DNA from: Spirochaetia bacterium
GTDB taxonomy: Bacteria > Spirochaetota > Spirochaetia > PWKH01
Direction of reading: 5' to 3'
DNA length: 8,334 nucleotides
Assembly (NCBI GenBank): GCA_007128345.1
Contig: SKXS01000202.1
Span: forward strand, 1 to 8,334
Part shown: positions 1 through 5,655 of the stretch, in pieces
Position numbering within the stretch: the first letter of the stretch is position 1
Layout: each line of letters starts with the position of its first letter
Program-made: the position numbers and the translations under genes
The notes under the pieces: model-generated
The model's input: only the letters and a program-made list of their open reading frames with translations
What the model was told of the DNA's origin: nothing
Database searches by the model: none

Positions 1-732
1 AAAGGGAACTACGTCAACTCTGCCGTCTTCAAGCATTGAGATGCTTGAGTCTATGTCCGGGATGAAATAGATCATCAGCTTGTCTAGTTTGGGCAGTCCC
101 TCCTGCCAGTAGTCCGGGTTTCGGACCAGCAGAGCTGACTCCTTCGGTATCATCTGTTCAAGCATAAATGGTCCGGTACCCATAGGCTGGGTCTCTCCCA
201 TTGCCTGGTAGTCATAGGTGGATGACAAAATCGGCATGTTATAGTCGGTAAACTGGTACACAAAGGTCGGCCGAACTTCGTCAAGGTGGAGCACCACGGT
301 GTAATCGTCGGGGGTGTTTATGGATTCCACTGAGGAAAAATCCTGCTGCTTCAGATGGCCAAGAGCCGGATCCTGGGTCCGCTCGATGGTGAACCGCACA
401 TCAGCAGAGGTAAGCGGGCTCCCGTCATGGAAGGCAACTCCCTCCTGGAGCTTAAACGTCCAGGTCTTTCCGTCCTCGGTAGACCACTCCCTGGCAAGAC
501 AGGGAACCAGTTCTCCCGAATCCACGTCAATTTCAACCAGGTACTCATAAATTGAGCTGTTCAGCGAAAATGCCTGTCCGTCCCATGATCCCGGGGTGAT
601 GAGTCCAGGCACCTGTTCGGCGATCCTTATTACCTTTTCATCAGGCACTTCTTCACGTGCCCCGCCGGCAATCACCGGCAGTACTGAGAAAACCAGCATG
701 ACTGCCATAAGCAGTACCAGTATCTTTTTCAT
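1..732 (-). CDS. ABC transporter substrate-binding protein, family 5 (peptide/nickel type), C-terminus cut by window edge
   Basis: This is the first 244 codons of a periplasmic solute-binding protein of the DppA/OppA/NikA class (SBP_bac_5), which delivers peptides or other ligands to an inner-membrane ABC importer. The N-terminus MKKILVLLMAVMLVFSVLPV is a signal peptide ending near IAGG (residues 21-24). There is no lipobox cysteine. Family landmarks are visible: LVPCLAREW (75-83), DGKTWTFKLQEGVAFHDGSPLTSADVRF (split at 87-95 and 96-114) and MGTGPFMLE (184-192) followed by RNPDYW (204-209). Whole proteins of this family are about 500-600 residues, so roughly half is missing beyond base 1. The ATG at 732 is supported by AGGAGG at 739-744, six bases upstream. 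Its promoter lies at 860-888. Permease and ATPase genes would be expected further left. The family is clear, but the ligand is unknown because the second lobe is not visible. Confidence 0.93.
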   Translation of the reverse strand, partial: MKKILVLLMAVMLVFSVLPVIAGGAREEVPDEKVIRIAEQVPGLITPGSWDGQAFSLNSSIYEYLVEIDVDSGELVPCLAREWSTEDGKTWTFKLQEGVAFHDGSPLTSADVRFTIERTQDPALGHLKQQDFSSVESINTPDDYTVVLHLDEVRPTFVYQFTDYNMPILSSTYDYQAMGETQPMGTGPFMLEQMIPKESALLVRNPDYWQEGLPKLDKLMIYFIPDIDSSISMLEDGRVDVVPF

Positions 733-738
733 AGTATA

Positions 739-744
739 CCTCCT
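739..744 (-). promoter_or_regulatory. Ribosome binding site of the family 5 binding protein
   Basis: On the minus strand this reads AGGAGG, a perfect Shine-Dalgarno core, six bases before the ATG at 732. It fixes the start of the truncated binding-protein gene. Confidence 0.85.
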
Positions 745-854
745 GTGTACAGAAAAATATTAAGCTGCAAGATATGTGTTCGCGCTCGTGCCGTTTAGTT
801 ATGTGTGGGTGATGGCGCGAAGCGCGATTTCAAGCAAGAATTCGCTGTCAGACA

Positions 855-866
855 TTAGTATACTAA
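855..866. promoter_or_regulatory. Perfect 12-bp palindrome over the -10 box (candidate operator)
   Basis: The sequence TTAGTATACTAA is its own reverse complement and covers the -10 hexamer and the expected start region of the binding-protein promoter. A protein bound here would compete with RNA polymerase. In such AT-rich DNA a short palindrome can arise by chance, so the operator role is tentative. Confidence 0.35.
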
Positions 867-888
867 ATAATATATTACAATATGTCAA
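860..888 (-). promoter_or_regulatory. Sigma-70-type promoter for the family 5 binding protein
   Basis: On the minus strand there is a perfect TTGACA (883-888), a 17-base spacer, and TAGTAT (860-865), which matches four of six positions of the -10 consensus. A shifted TATACT would match better but needs a 20-base spacer. Transcription would begin near 853, leaving a leader of about 120 bases before the ATG at 732. The -10 box lies inside a perfect 12-bp palindrome (855-866), and the spacer contains a second symmetric element (872-883), so a repressor could act here. No experimental evidence is available. Confidence 0.6.
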
Positions 889-979
889 GCGTTCGTATGA
901 TTCAGATGTGTATGTATGCAGACAATACAATATAATAAAATTAATTATTAGCTATTTAATGAGAAATACCATTAGGAGT

Positions 980-1004
980 CATACTATTTGCATACTATAT
1001 AGTA
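980..1004. repeat. CATACTAT direct repeat merging into a 12-bp palindrome
   Basis: CATACTAT occurs at 980-987? and again at 991-998 by reading along the strand; the exact shared core ATACTA lies at 981-986 and 992-997, eleven bases apart, about one helical turn. The second copy is part of the perfect palindrome TACTATATAGTA (993-1004). The same ATACTA core recurs at 860-865 in the -10 region of the binding-protein promoter. Together these could be sites for one regulator, upstream and at the promoter. Chance is possible given the AT-rich composition. Confidence 0.4.
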
Positions 1005-1008
1005 CAGC

Positions 1009-1048
1009 AGCGCTTAGACCCAGGATGCAGGGAGCATCCAGTCTCGCT
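1009..1048 (-). terminator. Long hairpin directly after the Wzi-like gene (terminator or 3' stabiliser)
   Basis: Three nested arms pair across this stretch: AGCG (1009-1012) with CGCT (1045-1048), AGAC (1016-1019) with GTCT (1041-1044), and GGATGC (1023-1028) with GCATCC (1034-1039), around a five-base loop. The structure begins at the base after the stop codon of the Wzi-like gene (TGA, 1049-1051 on the minus strand). No T-run follows on the minus strand, so it is not a classical intrinsic terminator. It may slow RNA degradation from the 3' end or help another termination mode. Confidence 0.55.
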
Positions 1049-2737
1049 TCACAGAGAAAATGAGGCTCCCATGCTCATCTGAAGGGTGCTGCCGTTTCCG
1101 TTCTTTCTTGAATGCTCCATATTCCATACATGGGCATAGCAGATATGGCCGAAAAGCTCGGTTGAACGGGCGGGAGCGTAGGTTGCCAGTACATCAAGCA
1201 AGAGGTTTGTCTGGATATCCTCTCCTTCATGCGTGTGTGAAGTCGGTGCCCAGTAGGCCGGCAGTTTCTTGTCCCATTCCGTGTACATGCTGTAGGTGCC
1301 CTTGAACATCAGTAGCGCTCCACCCTTGACAGACCAGAGTCCGTAATGACTGTATCCTGCTTCCGCCTTGAACGCTGCGAGATCGTTTCCATACTGGTAC
1401 CCGAGAAACCGCCTCACCTCATAGAGGCCTGACTCATCTCCACCCTGAAAGGGAAAGTACTCCCCCCATTGCCAGAGACTGACAATGTAGTCTATGGGAA
1501 AGTCTCCTCCAGCAGGATCCCGCAGGTACAAGAGCGGATCTGAGTACGCTCCTTCTAAGTTGAAGAAAAGCGTTCCCGACCGGTACGGGTAGCTTAGCTT
1601 GACGCCGCCGAGTACGCCGAAAGCCCTGGGATTGCCAAAGATGCCCGTATCATCCAGAACGGCGTTCATGTACAGGCTGCAGTTCTGTGCTGCTGCATAG
1701 GAGATGTCGAGTCCGAGAAGGGACTTTGAGTTGCTGCGCATATAGTAGTTGTGGTATATCATGCTGGGGTTGAGGTACCGGAAGTCGAAGGAATCTCCCA
1801 TGTACATCATGGTTTCACTTACTGCTATCGATACGGTGTCCCAAGGCCTGAACTCCAGCCGGTGGCCCGCAAATGCGCGGAATCCCCGATTCTGTGTATT
1901 CAGATCTCCCACAAATTCATCGCCGGATAGGTAGTCCTGCACTTTGTCGTGATAATGCGTGGCGGGGTGCTGGAATGAAGCTACGACAGCGGAGAACTTG
2001 AAGCGGTCATGATACGTCGTGAACCTGAAGAACTCATGGTAGTCGAGGTGATCGCCTACGATGAGGTTTCCGGTGATGCCGTCTCCCCAGCGAAGCACAT
2101 CCCGGCCGAACTGGAGGCTCCAATGCTCACTTCCGGCAGATACGTATCCCCTGACAGGAAAATGAGATGCAACCGTATTTATTCCACCGACCAGTTGGTC
2201 GATGACGAGATTGCTCGAAAACGTATTGGTGAAGTATCCCTTGTACCTGCTGTTCATAATGACGAATTCGGTATACCCGTAGAAAGAATCCGCAGCCCAC
2301 ATGTCAAGCGAAATACGTGCAGCAGGAGCACGTCTGGTATAATCGTAGAGCCACATCTCCTCCCTGGCTAGGTACTCGTCTGTACCTGTCTGCAGGTAGG
2401 CCTCAGCGGCAAGATCCAGCCCGAAGGAAGCCAGCACGGTCTGATCGCCTTTTTCAGGGAGGTGTTCGGTCAGGGTTTGATGCACATAGTCAAACATCTT
2501 CACCTGCGATGGGGAGAGCACTTCACGGTTGAGCTTCTCGAGCATCTTCATAAGCTCATCGGCGCTCCAGGGCCCTGAAGAAGAGGGAAGTGCATAACCC
2601 TGCTGGATGTAGAGATGGGTGATAGCCTCATGCACATCTGCATGTACAGCAATGATGTGCTGCATGTTGCCGCCTGCTGCGGGTATCTGCATCAAGATAA
2701 AGCAAAGGCCGGTGAGAAAGATGAGGATGTTCTTCAT
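1049..2737 (-). CDS. Wzi-like outer-membrane beta-barrel protein (capsule assembly Wzi family)
   Basis: The 562-residue product has a signal peptide (about residues 1-22, hydrophobic ILIFLTGLCFILMQIPA), a helical N-terminal domain (about 30-95, with LYIQQGYALPSSSGPWSADE and the following residues resembling the Wzi N-terminal segment) and then a long run of alternating aromatic strands. The most Wzi-like stretch is HRLEFRPWDTVSIAVSETMM (292-311) followed by RYLNPSMIYHNYYM (320-333), LLGLDISY (340-347) and NAVLDD (358-363). The protein ends in FSL, with Phe at the third position from the end as in many barrel termini. In capsule-producing enterobacteria Wzi binds surface polysaccharide at the outer membrane. 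No capsule genes are visible here, so that role is not shown. Start: AAGGAG at 2744-2749, six bases upstream of the ATG. The neighbour is a divergent sugar-type operon. Barrel confidence is high, exact family good, function unknown. Confidence 0.75.
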   Translation of the reverse strand: MKNILIFLTGLCFILMQIPAAGGNMQHIIAVHADVHEAITHLYIQQGYALPSSSGPWSADELMKMLEKLNREVLSPSQVKMFDYVHQTLTEHLPEKGDQTVLASFGLDLAAEAYLQTGTDEYLAREEMWLYDYTRRAPAARISLDMWAADSFYGYTEFVIMNSRYKGYFTNTFSSNLVIDQLVGGINTVASHFPVRGYVSAGSEHWSLQFGRDVLRWGDGITGNLIVGDHLDYHEFFRFTTYHDRFKFSAVVASFQHPATHYHDKVQDYLSGDEFVGDLNTQNRGFRAFAGHRLEFRPWDTVSIAVSETMMYMGDSFDFRYLNPSMIYHNYYMRSNSKSLLGLDISYAAAQNCSLYMNAVLDDTGIFGNPRAFGVLGGVKLSYPYRSGTLFFNLEGAYSDPLLYLRDPAGGDFPIDYIVSLWQWGEYFPFQGGDESGLYEVRRFLGYQYGNDLAAFKAEAGYSHYGLWSVKGGALLMFKGTYSMYTEWDKKLPAYWAPTSHTHEGEDIQTNLLLDVLATYAPARSTELFGHICYAHVWNMEHSRKNGNGSTLQMSMGASFSL

Positions 2738-2743
2738 GTGAAG

Positions 2744-2749
2744 CTCCTT
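2744..2749 (-). promoter_or_regulatory. Ribosome binding site of the Wzi-like gene
   Basis: It reads AAGGAG on the minus strand, six bases before the ATG at 2737, and supports that start, which also yields a proper signal peptide. Confidence 0.8.
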
Positions 2750-2815
2750 CGGTTATGATGGTGCTCTCGCACAGATATCCCTGTTGCGTGCCGGCTTGAA
2801 ATACTCATACCTCTG

Positions 2816-2825
2816 CCTGTACAGG
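2816..2825. promoter_or_regulatory. 10-bp palindrome CCTGTACAGG near the Wzi-like gene start site
   Basis: This perfect 10-bp inverted repeat covers the -10 hexamer edge and the expected transcription start of the candidate leftward promoter. It is about 34 bp from the centre of the 14-bp palindrome. It is short enough to be chance, and is listed because of its position. Confidence 0.28.
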
Positions 2826-2851
2826 ATATGCACTAGACAGCCGCATCTCAA
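2823..2851 (-). promoter_or_regulatory. Candidate promoter for the Wzi-like gene
   Basis: On the minus strand TTGAGA (2846-2851, five of six matches) is followed after 17 bases by TATCCT (2823-2828, four of six). Transcription would start near 2816, giving a leader of about 80 bases. A 14-bp palindrome overlaps the -35 box and a 10-bp palindrome overlaps the -10 box. It is the best match seen in the gap for this direction but is not strong. Confidence 0.42.
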
Positions 2852-2862
2852 TTCCGGAATTG
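2849..2862. promoter_or_regulatory. Perfect 14-bp palindrome CAATTCCGGAATTG (candidate operator)
   Basis: The 14 bases are exactly self-complementary. Beyond them 2848/2863 mismatch and 2847/2864 pair again. The element overlaps the -35 box of the candidate leftward promoter. The central CG and the length are compatible with LacI-type operators, but the binding protein cannot be named. Confidence 0.45.
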
Positions 2863-2934
2863 GGTTTGTATGTTACCAAAAAGGGGTGACACGTGCTAGT
2901 GGTGAAATGGTAAAACTGTCTGTATGAGCATTTC

Positions 2935-2984
2935 ATTCAGAGTTGGTCCTGAATCTTGGGCAGGCCGAAAGTTTCTGATTCAGG
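2935..2984. repeat. Three alternating CTGAAT elements able to form two exclusive stems
   Basis: ATTCAG (2935-2940), CCTGAATC (2948-2955) and GATTCAGG (2977-2984) alternate in orientation. The middle element can pair perfectly with the first (six bases, eight-base loop) or with the last (eight bases, 21-base loop), but not both. They could be half-sites for a DNA-binding protein or, if transcribed, alternative RNA hairpins. No transcript through this stretch is proven. Confidence 0.4.
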
Positions 2985-3076
2985 TGATTTATTTACATGT
3001 GCCTCTGCATGGTATCAGTATAATAGTACTTATATGAAAAGAAATTATAAGTAGTTTATCTTTTTCATTATTATTC

Positions 3077-3105
3077 TTGACAGATGCATGGACATGATCT
3101 AATAT
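3077..3105 (+). promoter_or_regulatory. Promoter of the dehydrogenase-kinase-aldolase-transporter operon
   Basis: A perfect TTGACA (3077-3082) is followed after 17 bases by TAATAT (3100-3105, four of six matches). A TATAAG at 3103-3108 matches better but has a 20-base spacer. The start would fall near 3111-3113, inside the 24-bp palindrome at 3109-3132. The leader would be only about 45 bases. The geometry closely resembles the promoter at 860-888. Confidence 0.65.
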
Positions 3106-3108
3106 AAG

Positions 3109-3132
3109 CTAACGTATTACGTAATAGGTTAG
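3109..3132. promoter_or_regulatory. 24-bp near-perfect palindrome at the operon start site (candidate repressor operator)
   Basis: The core TATTACGTAATA (3115-3126) is a perfect 12-bp palindrome. After one mismatched pair (G3114/G3127) the arms continue to match: CTAAC (3109-3113) with GGTTAG positions 3128-3132. That gives 11 of 12 complementary pairs. It sits immediately downstream of the -10 box, covering the expected +1, the usual place for a repressor operator. The central CG fits LacI-type operators, though other families are possible. The operon is probably substrate-induced through this site. Confidence 0.6.
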
Positions 3133-3145
3133 TAAGTAGATATAC

Positions 3146-3151
3146 AAGGAG
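3146..3151 (+). promoter_or_regulatory. Ribosome binding site of the dehydrogenase
   Basis: AAGGAG lies six bases before the ATG at 3158 and decides that start. It belongs to a 17-base block repeated with one change before the aldolase gene (5630-5646). Confidence 0.8.
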
Positions 3152-3157
3152 CATCAC

Positions 3158-4183
3158 ATGAAGGCTGCCGTGCTGGTTGATAAAGAACAAGTGGAAATTC
3201 AGGATCTGGATATTCCTGCAGTAGGGGAGAATGAACTGCTGGTGAAAGTTGCGTACTGCGGAATATGTACGCTGGAACAGCGCCTCTATGCAGGGATCAT
3301 GAAAATTTTCTACCCTATAGTTCCCGGGCACGAAGTCTCAGGTGTGATAGCTCAGGTGGGAAGCAAGGTCGATACCGGTCATCAGGTAGGAGACCATGTT
3401 GCGGTAGACCTCATCAGCAGGTGCCATGCCTGTCACTTCTGCAGAAGCGGGAGTTCAAATTTCTGTGAGAACCGGTTCAGCCGCAACGGAAAGGTACTCA
3501 GCGGATTCTCCGAATATATCGTGATCAAGCCTCAGCAGGCTTTCGTTGTTCCCTCTTCACTTCCTCTGGAGCATGCGGCCTTCAGTGAACCCGTAGCCTG
3601 CTGCATCAGATCATTGAAGAAAATTGACGTGAAGCTGGCGGAGGACGTGCTGATCATCGGTGCAGGTCCCATGGGCATCATGCACCTCCAGGTGGCACAT
3701 GCCATGGGAGCGCGGGTTATCGTATCGGACATCAATGCAAAGCGCCTTGAAGATGCGAAGCAGCTTGGGGCGGACCTGACTGTGGATGTATCCGACCCTG
3801 AAGCAGCTATGAAGATAATAAAGGATGCGACATCCGGGAGAGGAGTAAGCTGCTGTGTGGTGACCACACCAGCTAAAGAAGCGCTTCAGTGCGCCGTTGC
3901 TTGCCTTGCAGACAACGGGCGGATCAACATCTACACGTCCTATGAGTACAAGCCTGAACTGCCGGTGGACCTGAACACCCTGCACCGTAAGGAGTACCTG
4001 GTGACCGGGACCGAGGGCAGAACTGAAGAGGATTTCTACCAGGCGATACGCCTGCTGGCATTTGGTCGGATTGATGTATCCAAGCTCATCAGCCGTATTG
4101 TATCCTATGATGAGCTTGAAGAAGGAATACAGAGCGCCATGAGACAGGACACCTACCGTGTGCTCCTGAAGGCAGAGGTATGA
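3158..4183 (+). CDS. Zinc-dependent medium-chain alcohol/polyol dehydrogenase
   Basis: The 341-residue product is a full-length medium-chain dehydrogenase of the sorbitol/threonine dehydrogenase type, a cytoplasmic NAD(P)-dependent enzyme interconverting an alcohol and a ketone or aldehyde. Catalytic zinc ligands are visible as Cys34 (YCGIC), His58-Glu59 (PGHE) and Glu144 (SEP). Structural zinc cysteines are 89, 92, 95 and 103. The Rossmann loop is GAGPMG (168-173), and Asp191 ends the second strand (VIVSDIN), which usually favours NAD over NADP. One oddity: the usual C-G-S/T-D after the catalytic cysteine is C37-T-L-E, so the common proton-relay Ser/Thr position holds Leu. It is the first gene of the operon, with a 4-base overlap with the kinase. 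Oxidising an imported polyol or reducing an aldolase product are both possible. The substrate is not readable from sequence. Confidence 0.92.
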   Translation: MKAAVLVDKEQVEIQDLDIPAVGENELLVKVAYCGICTLEQRLYAGIMKIFYPIVPGHEVSGVIAQVGSKVDTGHQVGDHVAVDLISRCHACHFCRSGSSNFCENRFSRNGKVLSGFSEYIVIKPQQAFVVPSSLPLEHAAFSEPVACCIRSLKKIDVKLAEDVLIIGAGPMGIMHLQVAHAMGARVIVSDINAKRLEDAKQLGADLTVDVSDPEAAMKIIKDATSGRGVSCCVVTTPAKEALQCAVACLADNGRINIYTSYEYKPELPVDLNTLHRKEYLVTGTEGRTEEDFYQAIRLLAFGRIDVSKLISRIVSYDELEEGIQSAMRQDTYRVLLKAEV

Positions 4184-5634
4184 TTGCATCAGTAGATATT
4201 GGTACTACGACCATGAAGGGGGCGCTCTTTGCCCTTGACGGCACATGCCTCGCAAAAGCATGGGTCCCCATAACGCATGAACCCTGCACTCATGTCTCCT
4301 GGCATGAAACCGACCCGAATCAGTGGGTTTCCGGACTTGAGACCATATGCGCGTCCCTCGGCAGCACGGCTTCCGTTACTGCGCTTGTCATTAGCGCCAA
4401 TGGTCCGACCTTGGTGCCCATGCGCAGGAAGGCTGACGGCTCAATAGACGCAGCGTACCGCGCACTTACCTGGATGGACCGCAGAAGCACCGCGGAAGCA
4501 CAGGAAGTGTCTGAGATAATGGGCACCTATGTAGACCCCTCTTTTTTCCTACCCAAAGCTCTGCACGTTGCCCGCAGGATGCCTGAGGTGTATCGGGAGA
4601 CCGAAGCCTTCTTCTTTGTAAGCGAATACATGAACTGCCTGCTTACCGGAAAATCCGGAACTATACTGCCGGGCTCACACTTTGATGTGTGGTACTGGAA
4701 TGACTCGGTCCTGGAATCACTGGGACTTGATCACCGCAAGTTTCCCCCGTTTATTTCACCGGGAGATGTGGTCGGTCAGGTTCTTCCTGAAGCCGCGGAC
4801 CGTTTTGGATTTCCCAAAGATATGCAGGTCATAGCAGGTGGACCGGATTTCCTGGTATCCATACTGGGTACAGGTTCGGTACAGCCTGGCCGCGTGTGCG
4901 ACCGAGCGGGAACTTCGGAAGGCATCAACCTCTGCACTGAAAAGCTGGTCAGTGACCCGAGGCTGATGTGCTACGGTCATATAGCAGAACCATATGTTAA
5001 TCTATCGGGAATTATTACTTCCACGGGCAGCTCCATATCGTGGATCAGGAACATCCTGGGCATGAAGTCCGGTTCATACAAAGATTTCTATGCGGTTGCC
5101 CGTACCTCGCCTCCCGGCGCGCGCGGTCTGGTTTTCCTTCCTTACCTGGCGGGAGAACGCGCACCTATTTGGGACCCCCGGGCTAAGGGAGTTTTTCTTG
5201 GATTGACTGCAGGCCATGAAGCAGCCGACCTGGTACGTTCGGTAACCGAAGGTATTGCCCTGGCAATCAGGGATGTAATTGAAGTGATGGAGGAGATAGG
5301 CTGCAGGGTAGATGAACTCAGGGTGACCGGAGGTCCTGCAGAAAGCAGCTTCCTGAACCAGCTAAAGGCAGATGTTACGGGGAAAAAGGTCCTGGTGCCG
5401 GACATGATCGATTCAGAACTTTTAGGTGACGCATGCCTGGCCGCTGCGGGTCTTGGCCTCTACACCAGTGCTGCTGATGCTGCGGGGGAATACGTAACCT
5501 TTTCACAGGAGTACGAGCCGAACTCCTCTCTGGCTGATCTGTACAACACCATGTTTTCTATCTATCGGGAGACCTATACGGGGACACAGCATGCCATGCA
5601 TACCCTAGCTGATCTGACGCATCAGCAGCAGTAG
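4180..5634 (+). CDS. FGGY-family carbohydrate kinase
   Basis: The 484-residue product matches the usual length of xylulokinase-like FGGY kinases, which transfer phosphate from ATP to a sugar, ketose or polyol in the cytoplasm. The N-terminal phosphate loop is DIGTTTMK (6-13). WMDRR (98-102) and GGPDF (220-224, Asp223 the likely catalytic base) follow the family pattern, as do GTSEG (244-248), GSSISW (283-288), AGERAPIWDP (324-333) and VTGGPAESSFLNQLKADVTG (382-401). It starts within the dehydrogenase stop codon (ATGA), with GAAGG at 4168-4172 as ribosome binding site, so the two are translationally coupled. It is followed 21 bases later by the aldolase. Xylulokinase, LsrK and erythritol/ribulose kinase are all FGGY members. 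The aldolase next door recalls LsrK-LsrF, but specificity is unresolved. Confidence 0.92.
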   Translation: MIASVDIGTTTMKGALFALDGTCLAKAWVPITHEPCTHVSWHETDPNQWVSGLETICASLGSTASVTALVISANGPTLVPMRRKADGSIDAAYRALTWMDRRSTAEAQEVSEIMGTYVDPSFFLPKALHVARRMPEVYRETEAFFFVSEYMNCLLTGKSGTILPGSHFDVWYWNDSVLESLGLDHRKFPPFISPGDVVGQVLPEAADRFGFPKDMQVIAGGPDFLVSILGTGSVQPGRVCDRAGTSEGINLCTEKLVSDPRLMCYGHIAEPYVNLSGIITSTGSSISWIRNILGMKSGSYKDFYAVARTSPPGARGLVFLPYLAGERAPIWDPRAKGVFLGLTAGHEAADLVRSVTEGIALAIRDVIEVMEEIGCRVDELRVTGGPAESSFLNQLKADVTGKKVLVPDMIDSELLGDACLAAAGLGLYTSAADAAGEYVTFSQEYEPNSSLADLYNTMFSIYRETYTGTQHAMHTLADLTHQQQ

Positions 5635-5640
5635 ATATAC

Positions 5641-5647
5641 GAGGAGG
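5641..5647 (+). promoter_or_regulatory. Strong ribosome binding site of the aldolase
   Basis: GAGGAGG lies eight bases before the ATG at 5656. It is part of a 17-base block that repeats the one upstream of the dehydrogenase with one change. Confidence 0.8.
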
Positions 5648-5655
5648 AATAATAG

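Larger units (their letters stand above)
733..1048. other. AT-rich intergenic gap between the Wzi-like gene and the binding-protein gene
   Basis: This 316-base gap has no convincing coding sequence. From left to right it holds the ribosome binding site (739-744), a leader of about 120 bases with a small CGCG/CGCG stem at 816-826, the promoter (860-888), a very AT-rich stretch (about 890-1005) with small palindromes and ATACTA repeats, and the hairpin that follows the Wzi-like gene (1009-1048). Its composition is clearly AT-richer than the flanking genes. The separate promoter suggests that the binding-protein gene is transcribed independently of the Wzi-like gene, although both lie on the minus strand. 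Confidence 0.7.
2738..3157. other. Divergent regulatory gap between the Wzi-like gene and the catabolic operon
   Basis: This 420-base stretch has no credible gene. The left part (2816-2866) holds a candidate leftward promoter with two palindromes, for the Wzi-like gene. The middle (2935-2984) holds three copies of a CTGAAT-type element in alternating orientation. The right part becomes AT-rich (3005-3145) and holds the rightward promoter (3077-3105), a 24-bp operator-like palindrome (3109-3132) and the dehydrogenase ribosome binding site (3146-3151). The density of symmetric elements points to regulation in both directions. No regulator gene is adjacent within the window. Confidence 0.65.

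Noticed and set aside
29..48. 8-bp inverted repeat with a four-base loop
   Set aside because: It lies inside the family 5 binding-protein gene and encodes ordinary conserved-looking residues (SSISMLED); no regulatory context, likely chance.
776..1063. 95-codon plus-strand open frame across the left intergenic gap
   Set aside because: It runs through the promoter, the AT-rich palindromes and the 3' hairpin, has low-complexity composition and lacks a ribosome site.
2009..2371. 120-codon plus-strand open frame inside the Wzi-like gene
   Set aside because: It overlaps the barrel-coding frame on the opposite strand, without a ribosome site or recognisable motif.
3019..3024. Perfect TATAAT on the plus strand
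   Set aside because: No acceptable -35 box at 16-18 bases; the nearest (TTTACA, 2992-2997) is 21 bases away. The promoter at 3077-3105 is better placed.
4180..4183. Overlap of dehydrogenase and kinase as a possible frameshift or fusion
   Set aside because: ATGA start-stop overlap is normal translational coupling, and both proteins are full length.
3611..4189. 192-codon minus-strand open frame opposite the dehydrogenase
   Set aside because: It is fully antisense to a dehydrogenase with all zinc ligands intact and has no family features.
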